From contig OY754476.1 in NCBI GenBank assembly GCA_963575645.1, positions 9,424,001 through 9,488,000 of the forward strand: DNA of 64,000 nt, given 5' to 3'. How positions within the stretch are numbered: position 1 is the stretch's first letter; each line of letters begins with the position of its first letter. Below the pieces are notes generated by a model. It was not told the origin of the DNA. It saw only the letters and a list, made by a program, of their open reading frames with translations, and did no database searches. The position numbers and the translations under genes are program-made. This DNA comes from Xanthostigma xanthostigma. Taxonomy: Eukaryota; Arthropoda; Insecta; Raphidioptera; Raphidiidae. Positions 22,488 through 33,986 of this stretch are shown in pieces.

Positions 22488-23287
22488 TATACTCCATCTG
22501 GATTGAGTTACGTAGATTTTATGAATGATGTTATTGATAAATTAATTATTTTGAATTCCTTTTTAATGTATAATTCTGTGATAATTAATCAACACATATT
22601 ACTGATATTATGTCTATAATTTTATTTCTTTGCGGGTTTCCAGTAATTTTGTGATATTTAGATGACGTGACGTTTTTTAAGGATTTTGTCTATCGATATA
22701 CACGTAAAAGAAGCCACTGTTGAAGTTTGAATCTCTAAATTGCACATGGATAAAAACCATTTTTCACATGGGTGAGATAGAGTTAACTTACATAGTTGTC
22801 AAATCGTATCATGTTTCTAAATGATAGACGTTTATAGTTTATTGCCAATTTTCATATTAGCCCACTTAATCAAGAGTGCATATATATTTTTTGAATATTA
22901 TTGTTCAGTAATAACTGTAAGAAACAAGTGAATCAATACAAAACTAACCTGTAATTTAATGTGTCTACTGTTTCAATGAATCCATATTATATAAATGATA
23001 GATGGCGAATTTTATTTCCCGACTTTTTAATGGCCATGAACGGAAACTAAAAAATCAATTGAAATTAATTAATCAATAAACTTTATTTTATAAATATAAC
23101 TATGTTAACAATTGTTTCTTCAATTCTATTTACTTTATTGTCATTACTTATAATGTTATATTTTATTGATTTTTAGCAAATTAAAAAAAAAACGATACTA
23201 TTCTATTTTTATAGTATAAGCTGTGTTTTTACTATCAATGTGAAAATTATCGTTTCCATAGTTGGCCATGACAGTCAAATATTTATT
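22488..23287. other. A+T-rich interval, nothing recognised
   Basis: No exon or repeat structure was identified. Confidence 0.4.
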
Positions 23288-23570
23288 ACTAGCCACTACC
23301 CGCAGCTACGCATACGATTGAGATGAGACAATGCTGTGCCCCATTTGGCAATGACAGTTTATATACCCGTACTCCCGCCATAAAACTATTGTACTTCCAC
23401 CATGTACTTAAATATAGCCATTTGGGATTTTTATTTTTTATTGAAATAAAATATGACCTATATTTACTAAGAAATAGTGTAGCTGTGTTAGTGAAAGAAT
23501 ATTTAGAGTAGGTTTAATAATTCCAGAGATTACCCCTTACATACAAACAAATTCCACTTCTTTATGTAGG
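23288..23570 (+). repeat. Short insect repeat, TAGCCACTACCCGCAGC head
   Basis: The head ACTAGCCACTACCCGCAGCT and ATTGAGATGAGACAATG match the copy at 11553. The tail includes CCAGAGATTACCCCTTACA and CATACAAACAAATTCC. Its 3' border is unclear. Confidence 0.5.
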
Positions 23571-24951
23571 GAAACTATGACAAATTTGGAATAATGCGTC
23601 ATTTTTATGATAATGACACTTCTGTGAAGAATTGTTATTTTATCTTTTTTTATTTATTGTAAGTTTTAACACAACATAAAATCCAACAGTAAATTTCGTG
23701 GTTTTTAGCTTTAGGAAGGTTGACCAATTAGTAAGATATTAGATCATGGAAAAATTCAGGCCAAATAGTGAGAATTTTTGTAAAAAGAAAACCGAAGTAT
23801 ATTTTCTCGAAAATGACGCATTTCCGACCCCCAAGTAATAGATGTTAAATTATTCCAAAATTAGTCATATTTCCTTCACCCGAGAGGAATACGAGCAATT
23901 GGTCATCCTGTATAGTAGTATAGATTCCTTAAATACTGCACATCCAGAAAACGAAAAAGACACAAACTTTATAACATGTACCAGCATTTCAGTTTTTTAT
24001 CTCCCAATAGAACATTTTATCCTCTAAGTTTAAAATTATCACTAAATTTATTATTCATTTTCGTATGCTACATTTTAAAGGAAACGTTAAAACATACCGC
24101 ACTCATGGAAACCACGAAAATGATAATTTTCATCTTGCGTGCGGAATTAAAATATCCTTTTAAATATGTACCCACAAAATATTGATCTACTGTGACACAC
24201 TTTTTAATTAATATAAAGTAAGTGTGGACCGCATTACTGTTGCACCTTAAACAGTTTTAGGGTATAATAAACAATCTTAAATTACTTCATATTTTTAAAC
24301 AACCGATTAGGGAGTCGTTTTGAATTGTTTTTTTTTTTAATTGATTTGGTCTGGTGTTAGTTCAATTTTTTCGAGCTACATTGTAAAAATTAGGCAATTT
24401 TCTTTATTTTTGCGAATGATTACTTTGAACAGTTATTACAGAAATATTGCAGTTGTACATATTTCCATAGATACATAATTAATGACAAAGTAACGCCTTG
24501 ATATAACTTTCAATTCATTTCGTTAAAAAAAATCGTATATCGAAACCCTCATTTGTTTTGATAATCGGTAGAACGGTAGCTATCGAAGCGCTATCTACAC
24601 AACTGTAGCGATATCGATGGTTTCGTTCTATATAATGTTGCGTGATAAAATAGTCGTCGTGACAAAAGCCATATTATGTGCCAGTGGCTGTCTAACAAGT
24701 GGAAAAACTATCCTTTCTAGTGGTGGATCGTCGTCATAAAAATACAAGTATGCTCCATACCATATAGTGTGTACTGTTATATCAAAATTTAAGGAGTGAG
24801 TCATCATTACAGTACGGTTCGCTTAATCCTTTACAATCGATTCTATATGGGCGTGAACTATCGACATTTTTTTTGCCGCGAAACAGATTAATTTTTGTGA
24901 ACGCAACAGGCTTCGCACGGTTATTTCGGGCGGGTTATTTTGACAGTTAAG
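23571..24951. other. Interval with no recognised feature
   Basis: Two overlapping short frames at 23842-24185 have no recognisable domain or splice sites. Nothing else was identified. Confidence 0.4.
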
Positions 24952-25428
24952 CAGGGGCACACAATTTCTTTTATTAATGTTTCTAGGTTCTTTGGTCTCT
25001 AAACAAACTAAAACTAAAAAAGAATCGCCGGCTGTAAAGTGTTGAATAGAGTTAGAGCAACCTGTTTATTTTGTTTGTTAAAACAAATGTGGTGGAGGTG
25101 CTAATCACGGTACTTCCACCACATTTAGGAAGCTATATTCTTAGCTAACTTGAAAAGTGTAAAATACGTATTATTTTTAAAAAATTGAACCGACTACAGA
25201 TACTACTAAAAATATTTTTCTTTCCTAACTATATTTAAACTGCAGTTGGCGCCAGTAAAAGACTATGTTATTATAAGTCATTGCTCCGATTGATAACTGA
25301 ATGACATTTTTTTTCCATAAATTTTCACACTTGAGCTGGGGTGCAAAATTTCTTTTATTATTGTTTCTAGGTTCTTTGTTCTCTAAACAACTAAATACAA
25401 AAAAAAATCGACGGCTGTAAAGGGTTAA
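24952..25428 (+). repeat. Direct repeat pair, about 90 bp each
   Basis: Unit 1 (24952-25044) and unit 2 (25336-25428) share AATTTCTTTTATTA, GTTTCTAGGTTCTTTG, CTCTAAACAA and CGGCTGTAAAG in the same order, 384 bp apart. Between them, at 25085-25126, is a hairpin with stem AAATGTGGTGGAGGTGC / GTACTTCCACCACATTT. The direct repeats suggest a local duplication or the ends of a decayed element. Confidence 0.6.
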
Positions 25429-25675
25429 TAGTGCGGTACAGCTTTGGCTGCTCCAATTATCGAACCGCACTATGATGATGAGTCACTTCTTAGATTTTGA
25501 TACAACAGTGATTATCTGAAATAGTTTTTATTAGCATAAATTGTTGCTATACTGAACTACACATTAAATAATGTAAACTGTTATACATTGACCTAAAGAT
25601 CAAATTCTTTTATAAATGTTTACTTATAAAGTTTTACTTCAGATGCGTGAGTTTTACACGCACTCGGTTTTTTTT
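25429..25675. other. Short interval, nothing recognised
   Basis: No gene or repeat structure was seen between the direct repeats and the family A element. Confidence 0.4.
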
Positions 25676-26087
25676 GACGTGATAACGTCTTATAAATTGA
25701 TGAAACACCGGCTGCACGCACGAAAAAGAGTAACGTTCCGCAAGCGAGAGCGCGATATAAGCGATAGTCTCTCTCTTCTCGCGTGACGTCAGAGAGTAGT
25801 GTGCGTTCAACATTTTTTTCGGCTGTTCCAGCGAAAGCTACATCTGACAGATGGCCAGATAAATTATACGGTTTGTTAACAAATATATAATATATATACA
25901 TTCTTTTAAATGTCTTTTATAATTGCTTAAAAATATGTATTTTGCTTTGGTTGATCAAATTATTAAATTATTAAATATAGTTTGACAGCTACTAAAATTT
26001 AGGTTATGTATTATTAAATATGATATTCGAGCGGAATATGTTATCACGTAAAACTATCGTCCGTAAAACGACTTTACAGACAACCAA
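25676..26087 (-). mobile_element. Family A element, 412-bp copy
   Basis: It starts GACGTGATAACGTCTTATAA after eight T and ends CGACTTTACAGACAACCAA before eight T. It carries the CACCGGCTGCACGCACGAAA block near one end, and GATATTCGAGCGGAATATG with TTATCACGTAAAACTATCG near the other. The core holds GTTTGACAGCTACTAAAATT and AGGTTATGTATTATTAAAT, also seen in the copy at 46477. No protein is encoded; the 93-codon frame here is incidental. Confidence 0.75.
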
Positions 26088-26098
26088 TTTTTTTTAGT

Positions 26099-26180
26099 TA
26101 TAATAATAATAATAATAATAATGCGTTTAACGTCCGTTTCTCGACTTTATAATAATGATAATAATAATAATTTTTATTAC
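26099..26180. repeat. Two (TAA)n tracts
   Basis: One tract lies at about 26099-26122, and a second, interrupted one at 26150-26175, separated by GCGTTTAACGTCCGTTTCTC. The second reads as the (ATT)n tail of the minus-strand LINE that follows. Confidence 0.75.
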
Positions 26181-26636
26181 ACTATGACATGCGTATAACA
26201 GGAGAGTTTGTCAAATGTTACATATTATTTTAACAATAATTTCAACAATAAATAGCACAATAAACGATTAAAAATTCGATATCCTAAAATTTTGAAACGA
26301 GAGAATATTTAAGAGAGTAATCTTTTCAATTATTACAAACACATGTACTCCACTGTACTATAAAATGCATTTGTTTTTAAATAGTTTTTTAATAGTTGTT
26401 TAAACTTTTTCGGATTTTTTGTTTCCTTTATGGTTTTTGGTAATTTGTTGTACAATTTTATGCAGTTACCATATAGGTACACTATTTCCAATTAAAGTAA
26501 GTCTATGTTTGGGTACTCTTAAATTCATAACAGACGCCATTCGCAGCATTACTATTTTCCATCTATTACACTTCCCGTCATTTTCAAAATTTTTGACCTT
26601 CCACTTAATTAATAGCAATGGGCGAAAGAAGGAATT
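26181..26636 (-). pseudogene. LINE 3' end with degenerate reverse-transcriptase C-terminus
   Basis: Read on the minus strand from 26636, the first frame gives NDGKCNRWKIVMLRMA and later NLRVPKHRLTLIGNSVPIW. A frameshift near 26465-26475 moves to a second frame giving CIKLYNKLPKTIKETKNP, KKFKQLLKNYLKTN and AFYSTVEYM, ending with a stop at 26333-26335. The HRLTL...LYNKLP...IK....KKFK..LK.YL order with YS..E near the end is the usual C-terminus of non-LTR reverse-transcriptase polyproteins. An A+T-rich 3' UTR and an (ATT)n tail follow. The rest of the element is absent, as expected for 5'-truncated LINE copies. The clade (CR1- or Jockey-like) is not determined. The frameshift and truncation show it is dead. 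Confidence 0.75.
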
Positions 26637-26684
26637 TTAGGACGTTAGGATAAGGTAGGCATAGGAGTTTGACAGGTAATCGGC

Positions 26685-26900
26685 CATGGCCTTGAGTAAG
26701 GAACCATCTCGATATTTATCTGGAATTATTGAGGGAAACTATGGAAAACCTCAACAAGATGACCGGCACAGGAATTACCGTTTCTCGGCGAGAGGCAGCA
26801 GGAAAAAGTCCCAGTTACATCTGCCCCCGCCGGGATTCAAAACCCGGTACCTCCCGAATGAGAGTCTAGTGCTCTCACCGCTACGCCACCCCGCTCGGTT
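26685..26900 (-). repeat. tRNA-derived SINE
   Basis: The minus strand starts GAGCGGGGTGGCGTAGCGGT, with the A-box word TGGCGTAGCGG. Further on comes CCGGGTTTTGAATCCCGG, a B-box-like GGTTNNAATCC with an extra base. The body then contains AGGTTTTCCATAGTTTCCCT and CAGATAAATATCGAGATGGT, related to a body shared by several arthropod SINEs. The head does not fold with a paired acceptor stem, so this is not a functional tRNA gene. Confidence 0.65.
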
Positions 26901-28749
26901 AGTTTTTCTTTAGTGTTTAGTATGCGGACATGTTTCTGTATGTGGAAACATTTTTGAAACAACTGTAATTACCTTATGGGGGTAAATTCTGTTATGTTTA
27001 GAAGCATGCTATAGTCGCACCTAAGCCATTGATTCATGCGGACCGAGTTTGTATTAGATCGCGACACGTGGATAAATCTAGAAAAACAACTTATCTTTCT
27101 TATTAATTCATGACATTTGTATTAACTAATTAAACTATGGTACCGGTGGCATTAATAATTTAGTATAATTATTTTTTTAATTACAGTCTAAACAAGCATG
27201 TAACAAAAAATATATTTTTTTAAATAGTTTTACAGTGCCAAAATATAATACAAATTTTTTAATCGATTATTTAGATAATTAAATTATATAATAAATAATT
27301 TTGACTGTTTAAATTATAACAACAGTTTTGTAAAATGATTACGTAAGGAACTTCAAATGTGTTTAGTAGAATATTTTTTCTATAAATTATTTTTAGAACA
27401 TTCCATACTTCTCCGATGTTTGAAAATTTATAAAAAATAACAGAGCGGTAGCCGAAAATGTAGAACAAGTATAACCGATCGATAGATATACATACATATT
27501 TACGTACAACAAGTTCTGCTGGTTTGTATACTAAAGCCATATAAATTTACAGTGCTTTTGAAAAATATTGATCAGTTTTTACGGTCCATGATATTTATAA
27601 ACACGAACCGCGGTGTCAAATATTGTCGGCAAAATAGTATTTTTGATAACATTTAGTTTGATATTTAAATTTATGTCAACCTTAATTTGTTTTCGTGACA
27701 GATTAAAACATCCCTTAAAATGATAAATATTTTCTCAAATATTTTTATCAGTTTTATGTCTCCCCTGAATTATAAACACCTACAGTTTTCTCTGTATTTG
27801 AACTGACGTTTTCATATAAATTATGTATACGTTAGACCCGGTCTGAACAATTTTAATATTTTAGGAACATTTAAATATAAAAAAAATATATAATTTGATT
27901 TATATATCAGGACGAGATAGCGCCGACACTCGGCGAAAATAATTATCTAAAAATATGAAATGCTCACTTTGATGTATTGAAAAATGTGTACAAACAGATC
28001 AGACAGTTTTTTCAGGTGACTTTTAAAGTTCTATCAAAAGATCAAAGTCAGCTTCAGTATTTTATAAATATGTTTTTTAATAGTGGTAGGTGTGCATAAT
28101 ATTCATTAGAATTTTAGATTTTAAACAGTTTTGTGAAAAATGAAATTACTTTGAAACATACGAATTGTTGATTAGCATTATTTTTAAAACTTTCATCGTT
28201 CAAAATTTTTTTTCAATTCTCAATGGCCACGTCAGTAACAAAAAATAATAATTGGTTTGTTCTGTTCGGTGAGTTTCAACAAAACCATTTGAAATACAAA
28301 ATCAAAGGAGTAATAATTGCTCTAATAGCAGTATATTATTAATTAGAATTAAACCCACTTGATTTTTTCTTCTAATTCTTAGAATATTCTGGCAGATCAT
28401 TTCACTTTTTAGCTAGGTGAAATATTTAAAAAGAAGTAATTCTATCACCGGGAGACAACTTTCGTGGATTATTATATTTATTAAGCGGATGCATAGAATA
28501 GTTACTTTGAAAAGGCTATTAATTAGACTGAGAATTTTTGAAAACATTTAGCTTAGCAATTTGTTTCATGATTAATTTATTTGATTTATGGAAACGAAAT
28601 TCTGTATTCGTCACGCTATTTTGTATCACGCAAATAGTTAAAGTAGCTGAAGCGGTTTCAGTTTTTTATTTTAGGTACCACCAAACGAGAAGCAAATTTT
28701 TACTTATATGTTCCGTAGGGAAATGTGTTTACGACGATAGAAGACTCGT
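26901..28749. other. A+T-rich interval, nothing recognised
   Basis: The small open frames (for example 27271-27540 minus) have no recognisable domain. No inverted repeat was noticed. Confidence 0.4.
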
Positions 28750-28757
28750 GTCCGAGG

Positions 28758-29438
28758 TAGAGATGGGTCGGTACGCGTTTTTCCAATAACAAAACGTAAC
28801 TAGTTATCAGTACTCGATAACGGTTTTTGAAACTATTTATTTTAATAACTATGTATTGGCGATACACGAGTCTAGAAGTGGTTTTGCCGTTTTGGTAGCG
28901 ATATCATTTATAACAAATAGTAACAAATAGTTACTGATTGGTGTTATATTTTTGAAACACTCATTGTTGCGAATACAATGCAAATAAAAAAAAATGTATT
29001 TGTCAACTACTTAATACAAGTACAAGAGGTGCATTTTGTAGATTTAAAAAAGAAATCAAAATATTTTCATATTTTATTCAAGAATCAAGTGGGCCGAACA
29101 CAAATAATACACGTGCCATGGGCCAACAATAACGTTCATTGTACCAATTAGCTAGTCAACATTGTTAGTTATTATGCATATAATATATTATCTATTGTTG
29201 CGTAAGCAAAAATCGTTATGGTGATTTGTTATGTTATGATAGTTCCAAAATCAAAATAAGTTTGTTTAAAATAGATATTAAACTTCTCAGAAAACAACAC
29301 AGTGTAACTAAACGTTCTACAATGTATACCTATTTAATCGCCCAATACATAGTTATCGTAGAACCGAATACCGTATTTCAGTTATTGCGCCAATACATAG
29401 TTATTGAAACTATTTACGTTTTAAAACGCACATCTCTA
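28758..29438. mobile_element. Non-autonomous hAT element, 681 bp
   Basis: The ends TAGAGATGGGTCGGTACGCG and TAGAGATGTGCGTTTTAAAA (reverse complement) are flanked by the exact 8-bp duplication GTCCGAGG (28750-28757 and 29439-29446). The word AATACATAGTTATTG or its inverse recurs several times inside, near both ends, as for subterminal transposase-binding repeats. The open frames inside are incidental. Confidence 0.85.
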
Positions 29439-29446
29439 GTCCGAGG

Positions 29447-29831
29447 CAAGGTCAGACGTCAAAACATAATTAAGAAAGTTTGTTTTCCGCATGACGGCTG
29501 TGTACGCATGTGTTGCGTTTCTTTCGTTCACTGCAAAAATTAACCGATTTAATTACTTGCATTTTTCAAATGTGTTACTTTTCCGGGCTTATTGATTTTG
29601 GTGCTAATCGGATAAGTGGTTTCGGAAATATAATATTTTGTACCTGCACAGAATTTTTTCGTATTAGAAATTATATTATTTTTTTATATATAAAAGAGCT
29701 TTATTGTCATCGTTATAAAAGTTTACATTGATTTTTATATATTGGCGGTTGGAGTTCAAAATTATATTGAGTCATGTATGATCTTCAATACCAATATTTT
29801 CTATCTAATTGCCTTAAAATTCACCCAGCGA
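29447..29831. other. Interval between two hAT elements, nothing recognised
   Basis: Two overlapping short frames (29510-29731 and 29742-29957) show no domain. No other structure was seen. Confidence 0.4.
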
Positions 29832-30165
29832 CAGAGCTGTAAAAGTAACGAGAAATTGTGTATCCCTATGTATTCGTTACTTAAAGAACCAGTACCCGTT
29901 ACTTTCGTATCGTTACGTTACTCGTTATTTTTCGTACGACATACAATCTTGTACTAACAGCATCAAGCATGTACATCGCATCGAGGCGCGTCGCATACGG
30001 TATGACTTCGTTCGTATAACGTATAACCGCATCAAACGAGTCGAACTGACATGGATACGATAAATGCGAGTAACGAAATGAATTTGTAAGTAACGATTCG
30101 TTACTTCGAGTCAGACGATGTACCCGTTACTCAGTAACGAATACATACGGTTTGTTACAGCTCTA
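29832..30165. mobile_element. Non-autonomous hAT element, 334 bp (copy 1)
   Basis: Ends CAGAGCTGTAAAAGTAACGA and TAGAGCTGTAACAAACCGTA (reverse complement) are flanked by the exact duplication CCCAGCGA (29824-29831 and 30166-30173). Many GTAACGA / TCGTTAC words lie toward both ends. A second copy in opposite orientation lies at 51784-52125. Confidence 0.9.
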
Positions 30166-30173
30166 CCCAGCGA

Positions 30174-31816
30174 CGACATATTTTCTTACTAGATGCTTTT
30201 TACGTCCAGAATTAGGATATTTCTAAAATATATTATTTCCAGGAATGCAGTTAACTGCCAGAGATTCCTGCGCCAAGTCGTTAAGTATAAACATTCAAAT
30301 TCAGTTACTACTAATCCTGGATTATATTAGTTAAATTCTTTATGCTGACTGATTTTTGAGGAAAAAACTGTTTGAATTTTTGACGCATATTTGACTGTTC
30401 TTTTCCTATCTTTTGGTATATTTTGGAGTGTCAAAAACATTATTTTTTAGATTTTTTCTTTAAAGATTGTTGACAATTGTATTAAATTTTGATTTATGGG
30501 AACAATAAAAATTATTTTACTGTTACAAATGCACGGATGAAGCACTTCTTTTCAAATAAAATTCATGCCTATCTAGCGTTATAAATATACTTGGAGATAT
30601 CATTTTTCACACGCTTTCCTTGTTAGAAATAACACATAAAAAGAAAATCTAGAAATACACGAGAAAGTCGTTTGTTTTTTCCGCAGTTGTTTTTCATTCG
30701 GTTTTTCATTGTTATCCGCATATTCGAGGAATTATGGTAATCCTTCGAGATGTTTTATTAAATTGAAAACGTATCAGTAACGGCTCTAATTTTTCTATCA
30801 CAGAGAAACAAATTGTAAAATTAAAAATAACTCAGTTATTGCGTGTCTATAATCTAGAATATATATCTAAAATTAAAAATAAACAAATAAAACTATGTTT
30901 TGGTATTAAGAAATTTTCTTAACCAACCGTCAGACAAAATTACTATAAACAAGCGAAGTGGATGTAAAATTTAATGAATATTAGTAAATTTCTTAAAATG
31001 AACTTTAAAGCTTTTATGAAATGTCTGCGGTATTAACATCATTTTACGCACGTATTTTAATGGTTAAGGCGATTGCGTACAGTCACAGATCAATATTCAG
31101 TATATGGGAGCATCAAATATTTATATGCATTACATTTTACAAGGTGCAACACATAAAACCTATGGCGTTGTACGAAATAAAAAAAATGGTTTTTTTTTTC
31201 AATTGCTTTCCTTTAAGTTGTTATTTAAACTTATGTAATTTTCCGTTGTATACGTTTGGTTTTATTATAACTTTGTTAAGAAAAAGTTGTAAACATACGC
31301 TCAGAAAAAACTTTTATCTCGTGTTGGGCACCTGATTTTGTTCTATCATCTTGATAAAAGTTGTAAGGTATTTAACTTACATAAACAACATTTTTGCATT
31401 TCTTTCTGTACGTATTTTTCTTGCTATTTTTAAACACTTAGGATACAGGTGGATCTCTTGAAGGTGGAACGTAAACATTAGACTTGATTTGTTTGTTCAA
31501 TGATGTACTACATGTTTACCGTTCTATAGTGAACGCTAGAATTAACCAGAGGCTTTGCTTGCATGAATCTCGTTTTTTCTCTCTCGCTCAAGCAAATTTT
31601 GGTTTTTAAGGGAACATTAGCTTAAGTAGTACCTACTGTAATAGCTTAAATCAGTTCTTACTTTAAATAAATAAAACGCTTTTAAACTGAATAATTATAA
31701 ACAATTTTTAGAAAATTGTTTTTACTGAATGTAATTGTTAGAATAATTTTTTTACTACCCAAAACAACCTTCAATTTTCCTGCGTAGCTAAGGAAAAGTT
31801 ATTTTGACAATATTAT
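30174..31816. other. A+T-rich interval, nothing recognised
   Basis: A 104-codon frame at 31021-31335 (+) is compositionally random, with Phe/Leu/Lys runs and no domain. No splice-site-framed exon was identified. Confidence 0.4.
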
Positions 31817-31819
31817 ATT

Positions 31820-31850
<31 letters not shown>

Positions 31851-31863
31851 AAGAGAAAGAGAG
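31817..31863. repeat. (GA)n-rich purine tract
   Basis: An almost pure AG tract of about 45 bp built of GAGAGA and GAAAGA units. Confidence 0.85.
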
Positions 31864-32822
31864 TTAATGTAACAATATTTGTTACACTACTTAGATGTTT
31901 GTGAATTATCGACGTGCTTAGTTTTTGATGCGATTTTGCTTTTACTTTTAAAATTGTACCAGATATCAATCATGTATCATTCAAATTTAAAATCGTATTA
32001 AGTATATTAATTTAAATATGCCTTCAAGTTGGCATTCAGGTTGCATTTAATTAAAATTTGTTACGTCTGCTCTGTCTATAAAATTTCTTATCTGAAAATA
32101 AAATACCAGTTTTTACTTGGGACTTATTGCAGTGATTGTGATTAACAGACATATGTTTTTGTCTTAATTTACCGTTTTTTTTACAACAACCAAATGGCTT
32201 CAAGGGGAAACCCCTTGCACCAAACACAGACAGGTTTTTTGCCATTGTATATGTTTTATAATTTTAATATTTCTATAGTTAATAATGATTGTAAAATTGT
32301 CGGATGTTGTAGAAAAACGTATATAGTTACCAGTTTCAAAACAGTTATCTCTAGTGCTATGTTATTATAATATACTTTTGTTCCTGACATCTTGACATAT
32401 TTTCCGCAGCGACGTTTCTTTAGTTTTTAATTACTTTTAGATTTCAAAATTATCCTGACTTTATATATATGTACTTTAATTGTACATACCTTAATTATAT
32501 ACGTATATAAAGTATACTATACATTACATTAACAATTTACAAACTTCTTCGAAACACGTCGAAAAATATTATTTTCGGAAATAGACCCGACACATTTTCT
32601 TTTTATTGAGTTAAACGCTTTTCCAGTACCTTTTTTGTATCGCTGTATCTATATTTTTGAAACTGACCCGTATGGTATTTCAAATCTAATGATGTAATGT
32701 GCTGACATTTATTATGCAATACGATATAGTTGTGGATATTTTTGTAAAAAGCACTCAGTTTCAATTTGAACGCATACGTGATCGGTTATTATCATTCTAA
32801 TTGTTGAAATTTTCTACAGTAC
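31864..32822. other. A+T-rich interval, nothing recognised
   Basis: No exon, RNA gene or structured repeat was identified. Confidence 0.4.
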
Positions 32823-33119
32823 TTAATAATAATAATAATATTAATTTTATTACTCCAAGAACATACTACATGTATATGAGAAGTCAAGTCGTTCACAAGA
32901 AGTTTACAAAATAATATAAAATTTACAGATTAAAAAATCACTTAATTATTGAAAGCAGCTATTGCTCAAAAAAGCTCTAAGTCTCTTCTTAAAGTGATGA
33001 ACGTTAGGAACGTTTTTAATATCATCTGGAATGGTTTGGAATACGGCAGTACATGGGGCTTTTTTACTTAGGTCATTCTTTTTGAAACACCTTATATATA
33101 AGTTACATAATTGTTTATA
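32823..33119 (-). pseudogene. LINE 3' end with reverse-transcriptase C-terminus
   Basis: On the minus strand, from 33119 to the stop at 32959-32961, one uninterrupted frame reads YKQLCNLYIRCFKK, NDLSKKAPCTAVFQTIPDD, IKNVPNVHHFKKRLRAFFEQ. The pattern of a short hydrophobic motif with IP, an IK..P stretch and HHFKKRLR..F is typical of the C-termini of non-LTR reverse-transcriptase proteins. About 110 bp of A+T-rich 3' UTR and a (TTA)n tail at 32827-32842 follow. It is truncated at its 5' side by a stop (33120-33122). It looks younger than the fragment at 26181 because the last 53 codons are still open. Confidence 0.75.
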
Positions 33120-33190
33120 TTATGTTTGCGATAATGAATATGGAATAAAATGTGAATATATATTAGATATCGTGTCCATCGAGATAATAA

Positions 33191-33356
33191 TTTATAAGAA
33201 AAATCGCAGGATTGTGGACAAAAAATTAGATTTATTATTGTACGACGTTTCGTCTATAGATTTATACTTTTTCAAGTACAATAAAAAGTCTAAATCTATA
33301 TAGACGAAACGTCGTACATTAATAAATCCAATTGTTTGTCCACAATGCTGCGATTT
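33191..33356. repeat. Fold-back pair of Penelope-like termini
   Basis: AAGAAAAATCGCAGGATTGT and TGTCCACAATGCTGCGATTT are the outer inverted arms. Inside, GTACGACGTTTCGTCTATAG and its reverse complement flank a short spacer. Each arm carries a CTTGAAAAAG...GACGAAACGTC block reminiscent of the hammerhead-like core of Penelope-like elements. Arms are about 70 bp with mismatches. Confidence 0.6.
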
Positions 33357-33666
33357 TTCTTATTAATTAAAATGTGAATTTTTCTTTTGTAATAATTTGC
33401 TAGTAATTATTACGAAATAATTGTTTTACAAACTTTGAAGCGAGGAGAGACAGTTTTATGTGGTTTGTCAAATATTAAATGTCTGTGATTTAAAAATAAA
33501 CGAACGTGCGTGATTAAAAATATAATTCTAAAAATATAGTGACAGTTATCGGTTGAAAATGTGAAAACTTGTTCGGAAAATAGAATGTAAAATTAAATGT
33601 GTAATCAGATATACTGTAATTTATTTTAAACCTATGTAAATATAGTAAAATGGTAGTTATAATATT
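33357..33666 (+). promoter_or_regulatory. Possible 5' UTR/leader of the 33667 exon
   Basis: This A+T-rich stretch has no clear TATA box. A short upstream frame starts with ATG at 33650 and stops at 33671-33673, overlapping the proposed start codon. In the frame of the proposed protein a TAA lies at 33646-33648. It may be leader sequence, but nothing fixes the transcription start. Confidence 0.25.
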
Positions 33667-33772
33667 ATGGTAAATGTTACAATGAATCATCAACCACCGA
33701 GTTCTTTGATGTTAATGAATGGAGGGGGTGGTACCGGAACAACACCGCTTATGCTCTCATTGGAAGGCGAAG
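33667..33772 (+). CDS. Candidate first coding exon, unknown gene
   Basis: From ATG at 33667 the frame reads MVNVTMNHQPPSSLM, LMNGGGGTGTTPLM, LSLEGEG and then reaches a GTTTGT donor (AAG|GTTTGT), leaving phase 1. Without splicing it would run into a poly-T tract and stop. Support comes from an upstream in-frame stop at 33646-33648, a start context with A at -3 and G at +4, a local drop in A+T content, and a low-complexity Gly/Thr/Pro/Ser composition typical of N-termini of regulatory proteins. I do not recognise the protein. The matching downstream exons are not identified; the intron, if real, begins with the repeat at 33777 and contains the C1 copy. A chance open stretch remains possible. 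Confidence 0.4.
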
Positions 33773-33776
33773 GTTT

Positions 33777-33986
33777 GTTTTTTTTTTTTTAACACGCTTT
33801 TATTAGCTTGATCTGTATGCATGAATGTATGTATGTAAAGGAATCTTTCGGCGTAATTTTCACCAATTTCAAGAAGTCTGATTATCTTGAAAATTTGCAT
33901 ACGTGTCAAGGGCCGATGACAATCCAATTATTTCATAAAAATAAGTTTGAATTTAAAAATTTTGAAAAAAATCCTGTTCTCATAAT
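33777..33986 (+). repeat. Lepidopteran-type AACACGCTTTTATTAGC repeat
   Basis: AACACGCTTTTATTAGCTTG follows a T run. Further on are AATTTTCACCAATTTCAAG, TTGAAAATTTGCATACGTG and GGGCCGATGACAATCCAA. The order resembles a repeat I associate with lepidopteran genomes. It starts only a few bases after the candidate splice donor. Confidence 0.45.

Noticed and set aside
26828..26898. Possible tRNA gene on the minus strand (A-box and B-box words)
   Set aside because: The B-box region has an extra base and the acceptor stem does not pair; a SINE-type body follows, so it is a tRNA-derived SINE head.
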